Made by a program: the position numbers and the translations under genes
In this document: one piece after another, positions 7,486 through 13,885 of the stretch
Position numbering within the stretch: the first letter of the stretch is position 1
Layout: each line of letters starts with the position of its first letter
Source: Cudoniella acicularis
Lineage: Eukaryota > Ascomycota > Leotiomycetes > Helotiales > Helotiaceae
Assembly (NCBI GenBank): GCA_013054445.1
Contig: JAAMPI010001482.1
Location: 1-13,885 of the forward strand
DNA: 13,885 bases
Reading direction: 5' to 3'
The notes under the pieces: generated by a model
What the model was told of the DNA's origin: nothing
Database searches by the model: none
What the model saw: only the letters and a program-made list of their open reading frames with translations

Positions 7486-8123
7486 ATTGTCTGGAGGGAA
7501 AGCGGGGATAGGTTCCAGGCCCCAGGGATCCTAGGATGAATTCACAGAGCCACAAATCCAAGACGGCGGGCAGCGAGACTCTCACGATTTCCATTCCAGG
7601 ATTTTGTGCTTGAAAAAAATGACTAATTCCCACACGACCCTTCTCGTATTCCCTGCGAACTCGAAGTAAAATTTCGTAAAATTTCTCCAATGGTAAGTGC
7701 CAGTGTGATCTGTTTCTTGACTTGATCGCTTCCCGTGTGAGTGAATTTGAGGAAAAATCCCTTCGCTTCTGTTGGCTTGATACGCTCAACTCAGCTTAAC
7801 GCACGCCATCTAGAGCAGGCGAGGAACCTTGTCTGAGCACGGATCATTGCCCTCTGGACGCTCGTTTGATCCGGCGTTGTTTGAATAATCAAAATTCACC
7901 CTCTCCCCCCTCCGGCCTCAATCTCAAGACCCGGCTGTTTCTCTCCTCCACAGATCTTTTCAATCTCCCGAGACTGTTTACAAACGCTCAGCGGCTCTTC
8001 TCTCCCCTCTCCCTCTCATCTGCAACCCTTTGCCTTCTTCATTCGAGTTGGGCAGACGATAACTTAAAGGCCTGCGCGCCCTTAGAAAAACCTACAAGCA
8101 TTGCCGACAATCATCATCAAACC
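7486..8123 (+). promoter_or_regulatory. proximal promoter and leader of the transporter
   Basis: No gene is supported here. The region has a further CCAAT at about 7686, an imperfect repeat AAGTAAAATTTCGTAAAATTT near 7664, and a strongly pyrimidine-rich stretch from about 7898 to 8044, as is usual before fungal start sites. GACGATAAC at about 8055 contains GATA. Fungal siderophore transporters are known to be controlled by GATA repressors and by CCAAT-binding complex with HapX, but no full consensus of either is visible. Confidence 0.45.
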
Positions 8124-9884
8124 ATGGCGGCCGAACCCAAAGTCAACAGCCAAGACATGAAAAAGCTCACTGCTCACGATACCGTTCAGGACTCGGACAA
8201 AGACCTGGACCATCTTAATGGCACCCCATCCGACGATGACTTTATTGACCCCAACTTCCAACCTGGTGTCCAGGATATCGAGGCCGTGACCATTTCTTGG
8301 TCAATGGTTTCACTAGTGATTGCCTATGTTATGATCTGGTTCGTCTACTTTGTTCAAGGCCTGGTAACTGGAGTCAGTGGCTCCCTTCTTCCATACGTCA
8401 CATCTGCCTTCGCCGAGCACTCACTCACGCCAACCACCGGCGTTATAAGCGCTGTCATCGGCGGTGTCACGAACCTCAGCATCGCCAAGGTTCTAGATAT
8501 CTTCGCCGGCCGCAGGGATATCTTCTCTGCATTGTGCTTACGACCATTGGTTTGATTATGTCGGCTACCTGCAACAACGTCGAGGCTTACGCTGCGTCAC
8601 AAGTCTTTTACACGGTCGGAATCAATGGCATAGGATACAGTCTTAGTGTCTTTGTCGCTGATACGTCCTCGCTACGCCATCGAGGTCTCATGCAGGCCGC
8701 ATGCGACTCGCCCTATCTGATCACTTCCTGGCTAGCAGGACCAATCTCCACAGCCTTTCTAAATGGAGCTGGCTGGCGCTGGGCCTTTGGGATGGAAAGC
8801 ATCCTCGTCCCAGTCGTCACCCTCCCGCTTTTCGGCCTTTTCACGTATCATTTCTTCAAGGCCAAGAAGCAGGGCATTGTTCCGAAGCATGTGAGTGGAC
8901 GCACACTATGGGAGTCCCTGGCTTACAACACCCGCGAGTTCGATGTCATTGGTCTCTTGCTAATATCCGCCGGCGTCGCTTTCTTCCTCCTGCCATTCAA
9001 CCTTTACACCGTTGAAGCCGAAGGATGGAACTCTGCCCTGATCATCTGTTTTCTTGTCTTTGGCATCGTACTTCTAATTGCTTTCACAATTTGGGAGAGA
9101 TTCTTTGCCAAAGTCTCCTTCATTCCATGGAGGCTTCTTCGGGATCGAACAGTCCTCGGCGCTTGTCTCCTTTCCTGTATACTCTTCCTCAGCGCCAGCT
9201 GCTGGTCCAGCTATTTCGGCTCCTACCTTCAAGTGGTCAATGACCTGAGCGTCACACATGCTAGCTATGTCGTTCAGATAAACACCGTTGGCAGCATTTT
9301 TTTTTACGTTAGTCACTGGCGCAGTCATTTCTTACACAGGACGCTACAAACCCGTCACTTTCTACTTTGGACTTCCTCTCACGGTTCTTGGCCTCGGCCT
9401 ACAGATCTACTTCCGCCAGCCTAACCAGAATGTCGGCTATATCGTCATGTGCCAGATCTTCATTTCTTTCGCCACCGGTGTTGTTATGGTTACCGACGAG
9501 ATTGCTATCATGGCCGCCGCTGCAGAGCAACAATACTTTGCTATTAGCATCGCTGTGCTGGGATTGTTTGGAAGCATTGGCTCTGCAATTGGCCTGACCA
9601 TTTCCGCCGCAATTTGGCAAAATACCCTACCTACGAAGCTCGCCTTATACCTTCCTCCTGAGCAACTTGCAAACCTGACCATGATCTATGAGGACCTCCC
9701 GACCCAATTGTCGTTCCCGGTTGGCTCAGCCACTCGCCTAGCGATTCAGTTAGCCTACAGAGACGCCCAGCAGAATATGTTGATCGCGGCTACTGCTGCT
9801 TGGGCTATTGGTTTCCTTGCAGTTTTCATGTGGCGAGACATCAATGTCATTGGCATTAAGCAGACAAAGGGCCATGTCGTTTAA
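8124..9884 (+). CDS. siderophore iron transporter-like MFS protein, two frameshifts
   Basis: ATG at 8124 (CAAACCATGG context) begins a hydrophilic N-terminus of about 55 residues, then a 14-segment-type MFS protein. Typical features are FVQGLVTGVSGSLLPYVTSAF, GGVTNLSIAKVLDIF, RPQGYLLCIVLTTIGLIMSA, an ADTSSLRHRGL loop, DSPYLITSWLAGP and WRWAFGME. This matches the fungal siderophore-iron transporter (MirB/Sit1/ARN) group, which imports ferric siderophores across the plasma membrane by proton symport; the exact substrate cannot be read. The total span of 587 codons is normal for the family and there is no intron. Two lesions break it: after Phe127 (8504) one base is missing before RPQGY, and the run of nine T at 9297-9305 has one base too many. 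Between them the frame is shifted; afterwards the original frame returns and reaches TAA at 9882-9884. No other lesions are evident, so these may be assembly errors or a young pseudogene. Confidence 0.8.
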
Positions 9885-9930
9885 TCCTGGAGGATTTGAG
9901 AGTCGGTTGAGGTGTTCTTCAAAGATTGTG

Positions 9931-10103
9931 TGTCACGGAGCTGGCTCTCGCCAGCTTCACGTGACCTCGCTCCCGCCTTAGCGGCCGCTTTCCTGTACTT
10001 AGCCCAGAGCTCTCTCCTCCTCCTCTTAGCTCTTTACGTTAGATCTTTGTAATGCGAGCCTTTACCTCTTCTAATCCCTTGATCCGTGGAGCGTGCCGTG
10101 ACA
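9931..10103. mobile_element. probable solo or truncated LTR
   Basis: The segment starts TGTCACGGAGC and ends GTGCCGTGACA, giving the TG...CA boundaries and an 8-bp inverted terminal TGTCACGG/CCGTGACA expected of a long terminal repeat, 173 bp long. The flanks (TTGTG left, TTATC right) are not an identical 5-bp duplication. The sequence just inside, TTATCTAAGGTTATTC, is faintly like a copia-type primer-binding region, so this could be a 5' LTR with a stub of internal sequence. No second copy is in the window. A MITE with short inverted ends is the alternative. Confidence 0.5.
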
Positions 10104-10445
10104 TTATCTAAGGTTATTCTTTTTGTCCCCGCCAGCAGGAGACTTGAAATCCAATGCTCAGCAACAACCGTCGGATGAGTAACCTCCCAGGAACCGCCAC
10201 CGCGACTTCCAGAAGAACAAGTGGAGTTGGAGTTGCTAGAGAAGTTTTGCAATTATCTTAAGACTATTTTCCTAAATCATATTGTTTTAAATAAAAAGGT
10301 CGATTTATGCAACTAATAACAGGTGTTGTACGCTGATTTTAAAGGGAATAAAGAGAGAACTTGCAAGCGACTCCAAAAGGGGGGCTGTATAGTAAATTCA
10401 AAAAGCCTACTACTATATTCGGATTCCAAGTACTACTAGAAGAAA
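10104..10445. other. region between LTR and DJ-1-like gene
   Basis: No supported gene. About 150 bases after the LTR may be leftover retroelement. From 10260 the DNA is AT-rich and forms the 3' flank of the minus-strand DJ-1-like gene. AATAAA-like hexamers on the plus strand (about 10289 and 10347) lie more than 400 bases past the transporter stop and cannot be assigned with confidence. Confidence 0.4.
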
Positions 10446-11580
10446 TCAAATCCCAACCGGTCCCGCACAATCCTTTAAATCCATACTCATGTTCACGCCC
10501 GGAACCTATTGTTTTAAAATAATAATATGTAAGCACAGTCTTTTTCCCTTTGTTAACCAGCATCAACAGCATCCGCAAAAAAAAAAACTAACCTTATACA
10601 TAACAGAAAACGGATCCCAATCAGGATTGGTATGCGGCGCATACTCAATGATACCCATAACCTTGTCCACTGTCTCATTCCCATACAGGAACTTCATAAA
10701 TGCATATGTCAGGTCCATTCCTATTTTCGTCAGAGCTGTTATTCAATTTTCCAACAATACTTTCACACAAACAGAAAATGGGGAGGAACAAACCAGCAGA
10801 AACTCCCGAACTAGTCCACACCTTCCCATCCGTCGTCCACCTCGCACTCGGCACCCAACTTATATTTTCCCCAACCCCACTTAGCTGTAACAAACCCCCA
10901 AGCCGATTTATTCGTCGTCGCGCGCTTGCCATTCAGCACCCCCGAGCCGGCCAGAACTCTCGCTCCCGTGCACACACTCACGAGGTATTGCAACTCGTCA
11001 TAGCGACTGCTCACGAAGCGTTCGAGCGTCGTGTCGTTTGCCGCGGCCCGGATGTCGAGACCTACTCCTCCGGGCACGAGGAGGATGTCTAGTTTAGGCG
11101 CGGTAGAATAGGTGTGTGTTGCTATTGCGGAGAGAGGAATCATGTGGTTGTGTGCTGCGAGGGGAGAGTTTGGTGGTTGCATGGGTTGAGTGGTCACTGG
11201 GCCGATGGCGTCGGAGATTAAAGAGAGGGTTATATTGTGGAAGTAGGATAACTATTTTTTAATTTAAGAATATTGTGTAAGTAAGTTGACATTTGGAGAG
11301 TCGTTTGGAAAGGAGTACATGGCATGAGGCTTACATTCATAATAATTTCGTAGGGACCAATAACGTCGAGGGGCTCCCAGCCTTCATATAGAAGCTTTAA
11401 GAAGAAAAGGAGATACATGTCAGTATTTGATGTTTTTAAGATAGGGAGACTACATACAATCCCTATTTTAAGAGATTTCCCAAGTCCGGGGTATTTGGAT
11501 GTTTGTGCTGCATTTCCAATATTTGCAAGTATTAAAATAAAACAACCCAAAGCATTGAATAACGAGTTGAACATTAACAT
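10446..11580 (-). CDS. secreted DJ-1/PfpI-family protein, five exons, one frameshift
   Basis: Rebuilt exons (minus): 11580-11458, 11394-11335, 11251-10794, 10720-10593 and 10505-10446. The introns are 63, 83, 73 and 87 bp with donors GTATGT, GTAAGC, GTTTGT, GTTAGT, each ending in AG; introns 1 and 3 show CTGAC branch sites. The product is about 275 residues. It starts with a signal peptide (MLMFNSLFNALGCFILILA), then the first strand KIGILLYEGWEPLDVIGPYE spanning intron 1. The middle has LDILLVPGG, followed by the nucleophile elbow VSVCTGARVLAGSG (Cys about 155), then SWVPSARWTTDGKVWTSSG and a MDLTYAFMKFLYGNETVDK helix. It ends ...DCAGPVGI. These are hallmarks of the class I glutamine amidotransferase-like DJ-1/PfpI fold with its conserved Glu and Cys. 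Members include amidases, glyoxalase III and proteins of unknown role, so activity is not assigned. Exon 3 carries one lesion: at the CCCCAACCCC tract (10869-10878) 1 (or 4) extra bases change frame. It converges with the transporter. Confidence 0.8.
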
Positions 11581-12037
11581 CTTGAATAGGATAGAAAACT
11601 GGAAACCTTCTAATGGAATTTGAATGGATTGAAAGTGCTAGCCTTTGTTTAAGTATTGTCTGTCCATGGCTTGGCCCGGATAAAGAGTACTTTAAGTCCC
11701 GACTCTACTATATAAGTATATAAAGTGAATGTTTAATGAGCTACTATGATTGGGAGGATATTTGCTTACTTTGCGGTTAAGTATATTTATCCAAATCCGA
11801 AAAATGAATTATTCCCAGGAAATATGCTCATAATATCTCACCACTGAGGAGACATGTTAATTAAAACCCCATTCTGGTAGAGATTTGAGACCTCTAAACC
11901 ATGAAGTCGTCTCGGCACGCAAGATTTTAGTTTGAGATTGGAAGAAGAAGTGATTATAGTAGCATGCTTGGATTGAAAAGAGCTAGGCTACCTCCCCAGG
12001 TATTATATACCTGTGGGCACGTGACTATCACTCAGAA
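11581..12037. other. AT-rich upstream region of the DJ-1-like gene
   Basis: No gene is seen. On the minus strand TATATACTTATATAG (about 11708-11722) stands roughly 130 bases before the DJ-1 start and may act as its TATA element. A CACGTGAC E-box-like site is at 12018. The rest is unremarkable AT-rich sequence. Confidence 0.4.
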
Positions 12038-12076
12038 CCCTGGCTTGCCCGAACAACAATTTTTCGGTACCCAGGG
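12038..12076. repeat. imperfect hairpin
   Basis: CCCTGG (12038-12043) pairs with CCAGGG (12071-12076), and inside it CCGAA (12049-12053) pairs with TTCGG (12063-12067), leaving a loop of nine bases. It lies just outside the left copy of the inverted repeat and could be part of the same element. Confidence 0.55.
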
Positions 12077-12081
12077 ATGCA

Positions 12082-12187
12082 CGTTAGAAGATTCGATCCT
12101 GTAATAAGCAGAGAGGGTGGTGATGGCGATGATAGAGCTATATTTAGTATATGGAGCCCATTTGGGCCTCCTCTGGCGGATGAACAA
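12082..12187 (-). repeat. left arm of a ~105-bp inverted repeat around the LINE fragment
   Basis: The reverse complement of this segment aligns with 13618-13728. The best part (TCATCCGCCAGAGGAGG, CAAATGGG, TCCATATACTAA) is nearly identical over 60 bases, then drifts with a small gap and ends after ACAGGATCGA. The MITE target duplication begins at the very next base (12188). A GATTCGATCC near 12090 vaguely resembles a Pol III B box. Confidence 0.75.
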
Positions 12188-12195
12188 CTAATAGG
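12188..12195. repeat. MITE target-site duplication, left
   Basis: CTAATAGG directly precedes the left terminus of the MITE and is repeated exactly at 12409-12416 behind its right terminus. Confidence 0.85.
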
Positions 12196-12408
12196 TAGAC
12201 TGCGTGATGGGTAACCCACGGGTACCCATTCGGCCGTGCTTCTCTCTTGTTTCTAGGCTAAATTTAATACGGATTTTTTAACAGAACTAGAAATTTCAAG
12301 CCTATTACGAAAATCCGATATTTATTAAAAAAATCCTTAGGGCTTTACCCGACGCACGGCTAGGCACAGACCAACTGGTCCGTGTACGGGTACCCATCAC
12401 GCAGTCTA
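12196..12408. mobile_element. non-coding hAT-type MITE
   Basis: This 213-bp element starts TAGACTGCGTGATGGGTA and ends with its exact reverse complement, an 18-bp perfect terminal inverted repeat. It is flanked by identical 8-bp copies of CTAATAGG (12188-12195, 12409-12416). An 8-bp duplication and TIRs beginning TAG are typical of the hAT superfamily. Sub-terminal GGGTACCC motifs, a CCGTGC/GCACGG pair and an inner GGATTTTTTAA / TTAAAAAAATCC pair make the rest partly self-complementary. There is no reading frame, so movement would need a transposase supplied in trans. Perfect TIRs and duplication suggest a fairly recent insertion. Confidence 0.9.
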
Positions 12409-12416
12409 CTAATAGG
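12409..12416. repeat. MITE target-site duplication, right
   Basis: Exact second copy of CTAATAGG. It lies between the right end of the MITE and the simple-repeat tail of the LINE fragment. Confidence 0.85.
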
Positions 12417-12422
12417 CTGGAT

Positions 12423-12456
12423 TGGAGTGGAGTGGAGTGGAGTGGAGTGGAGTGGA
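12423..12456 (-). repeat. (GGAGT)n simple repeat, likely LINE 3' tail
   Basis: Nearly seven units of TGGAG on the plus strand, that is (ACTCC)n on the strand of the LINE. It lies about 110 bases beyond the LINE stop codon, the place where some LINE families carry a short tandem tail instead of poly(A). Confidence 0.8.
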
Positions 12457-12567
12457 TATCATTTACCCTGACCCATCCTTTCCCAGGATATGCAGGCTAC
12501 ATACTAGTCGCTTCTAAATCTAATTTACATTTCGTTGTTCTACGGTTACGTGAACGCAGACTCTCTC
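12457..12567 (-). other. presumed 3' untranslated region of the LINE fragment
   Basis: The sequence between the TAA at 12568-12570 and the pentanucleotide tail has no reading frame of note. Its position fits a LINE 3' UTR. I see no recognisable structure. Confidence 0.45.
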
Positions 12568-13643
12568 TTACCCGGCGTTCATGCTGTCTAGTTCTGTGTC
12601 TCTCTTCCTGAATCTCCCAGATTTCTCTGCAAAATCTAAAACGGCGTTGAGTTCTTTGGCTGTAATCTTGCTTCTCCTTTGTGTTCTATCACCTAGCATT
12701 GCTGCGAGGTTGTTGAAGCGGTCTCCGATCGCTTCGCGTAGTTGGCGTCTAGGCTCTCGTAGCTTTGGGCAGTCTATAAAAACATGGACTACTGTTTCTA
12801 CCGCCCCGCATTCGCATCTATCACTGTCCGAAAAATTCATACGTTTGCTGAAGCATTGTAGCCAGTTGTGACCGATTCTCAGTTGAGCGAGGAGGCCCGC
12901 TCGTTGTCGTGGGAGGTGATCATATAGTTTCCGTACATGTGGTCCTGGGGCTGCCTCATCAATTTTACGTAGATATTGGCCTTTGACCGACCTGTTCCAC
13001 TCTATGCTCCAGTCCCGTAGCGTGTCTGCCTTCGTCACCTTCCGCTGAGCGAGGCTAGTCTAGAGAAACGGTGATTGGGAACCTGCCCTACTGAAAATTT
13101 AGCGAGTCGGTCAGCTTCTTCATTTCCCTTGATTCCGCTGTGGCTCGGGATCCACCTGAGGTTTAGGCGTATATGTGTATCTTTAGCTCTGTGTGCAATG
13201 TCGGTGATTTTTTGGATGATTTGTGAGCCTGGTTTTCTGAGGGGATTGGCAAGGGCTTGGAGCCCAGTTCGGGAGTCGGTGAAGATAGTGTACGTTCGAC
13301 TTCCAGGGTTTAAGGAGGCCCGCTGCTCGTATATGGCCAGATCTATCGCGTAGTATACGGCGATCAATTCCGGACTCGGGAGGTTCTATTTCCAGTCTGG
13401 TCCTACCGCGATTTGCCTGGCTCTGCACACCGTGTCGTTGGCGTCTAGCATTACCACCGCCGCTCCGAGGTTCCCATCCTTTGCAGAGGCATCTATGTAG
13501 ATGGCGGTGGTTGGGTCTCGCATCACCTTTGATACTTCCTCCTTTGCTGTTCTCGGGTCTGTCTCGGCCCAGATCCGGGCAAACGGTTGCTCCTGCCACG
13601 GCGGACTCGGGCATGTGTTGTCCATCCGCCAGAGGAGGCTCAA
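12568..13643 (-). pseudogene. LINE retrotransposon 3' end: RNase H domain and C-terminal Cys/His motif
   Basis: The minus strand encodes the C-terminal part of a fungal Tad-like LINE polyprotein. A ribonuclease H1 domain is clear: AIYIDASAKDG (first Asp, codon about 13493), SPELIAVYYAIDLA (Glu, about 13370), TIFTDSRTGLQAL (Asp, about 13277) and RWIPSHSGIKGNEEADRLAK (last Asp, about 13112), so the DEDD set is preserved. In the intact element this removes RNA from the RNA-DNA hybrid. Next come about 150 residues ending in CECG...VVHVFIDCP, a Cys-x-Cys-x7-His-x4-Cys motif usual in this group. Reverse transcriptase and endonuclease are absent: the element is 5'-truncated near 13620. Two lesions are seen: an in-frame TAG at 13388-13386 after PDWK, and a one-base frameshift near 13038. 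The last frame ends at TAA 12570-12568. Confidence 0.85.
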
Positions 13644-13728
13644 ATGGGGTCCATATACTAACTATACCTCTATCGTCGTCACCATCGTCCTCGCTGAATC
13701 TCTTGTCACAGGATCGACCCCTCTATTG
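13618..13728 (+). repeat. right arm of the ~105-bp inverted repeat
   Basis: Partner of 12082-12187 in opposite orientation. Its inner edge (TTGTCCATCCGCC) coincides with the 5' truncation point of the LINE coding sequence. The last few codons assigned to the LINE there (LLWRMDN) lie inside the repeat and may not be LINE-derived. On the LINE strand the repeat has a TAG upstream in frame, so it does not extend the polyprotein. Confidence 0.75.
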
Positions 13729-13885
13729 AAGTTTTCCAACAGATGTTTGATTAGAAGAGCAATGATACCCCGTAGATTCTTCGATGCATAACAAGAAAAG
13801 AAAGAAAGTCGTAATCTCAGCCTTACGCCAACTGCTCGGAATGTGGACATGCAACAAAAAGTTTATTAGCTCACGTGATCACGCA
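13729..13885. other. right edge of window, no gene seen
   Basis: Non-coding, with a purine run (ACAAGAAAAGAAAGAAAG near 13790). It ends in TCACGTGATCACG (13872-13884), two overlapping perfect palindromes (TCACGTGA and CGTGATCACG). Such a sequence is a good bHLH-type binding site or could be near a transposon end beyond the window. Confidence 0.4.

Noticed and set aside
7484..7789. 101-codon minus-strand frame upstream of the transporter
   Set aside because: It begins with TTG, has no family resemblance, and lies in promoter DNA that includes part of a duplicated block.
8124..9884. Two or three separate transporter genes
   Set aside because: The three frames join into one MFS protein of normal length at family-conserved positions, so single-base indels are simpler.
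10489..11092. Two plus-strand frames of about 130 codons
   Set aside because: They are antisense to exons of the DJ-1-like gene and run across its introns.
12041..12187. SINE with Pol III A and B boxes
   Set aside because: GATTCGATCC resembles a B box but is altered in the other repeat copy, and the A-box candidate is weak; there is no tRNA-like head.
13183..13614. Long minus-strand frame overlapping the LINE
   Set aside because: It is out of frame with the RNase H motifs and has the composition of a shadow frame.
1..13885. CRISPR array, tRNA, rRNA or bacterial operon
   Set aside because: There are no regularly spaced repeats with spacers, no cloverleaf or rRNA sequence, and gene structure is fungal with spliceosomal introns.

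Overview
The window reads as genomic DNA of a filamentous ascomycete (Pezizomycotina, probably Sordariomycete-like). The evidence is short GT-AG introns of 44-87 bp with CTAAC/CTGAC-type branch points, a fungal F-box protein, a fungal siderophore-type MFS transporter, a secreted DJ-1/PfpI protein, and several classes of decayed fungal transposon. Many lesions are C:G to T:A transitions, and the CpA/TpG context of several fits repeat-induced point mutation (RIP). It looks like a repeat-rich accessory or subtelomere-like region with a few host genes between transposon debris.

Layout. 1-245: two minisatellites and a possible hAT-type transposon end. 647-1643: a broken protein-kinase-like gene (N-lobe only, altered 3' end). 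1925-3364 (minus): an intact F-box protein gene. 3485-4260: repeat-like intergenic DNA with scattered CGCGC motifs, ending in an 83-bp tandem duplication whose copies differ only by transitions. 4544-5577: a secreted fungal protein of unknown function, two introns, cut off at a GC-rich block. 5575-6010: a GC-rich block followed by a very AT-rich block containing one ambiguous base. 6074-6439 (minus): the N-terminus of a pogo/Fot-type transposase with RIP-type stops. 6511-6717: a short orphan coding fragment. 7284-8123: promoter region with a 64-bp direct duplication. 8124-9884: a siderophore-iron-transporter-like MFS gene with two compensating single-base frameshifts. 9931-10103: a probable solo or truncated LTR. 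10446-11580 (minus): a five-exon secreted DJ-1/PfpI gene with one frameshift. 12188-12416: a complete non-coding hAT-type MITE with an 8-bp target duplication. 12417-13643 (minus): the 3' end of a LINE (RNase H, Cys/His motif, pentanucleotide tail), flanked by inverted copies of a ~105-bp repeat.

Functional links are limited. The transporter and the DJ-1-like gene converge on the LTR, and nothing shows co-regulation. No siderophore synthetase or other cluster gene is visible. I found no CRISPR array, rRNA, tRNA or convincing self-contained new system. The strongest observations are structural: the all-transition tandem duplication, the exactly delimited MITE, the inverted repeat around the LINE fragment, and the gene models rebuilt across introns and frameshifts. 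Three indels in otherwise well-preserved genes, two of them in or next to homopolymer runs, plus one N, leave open that some breaks are draft-assembly errors.
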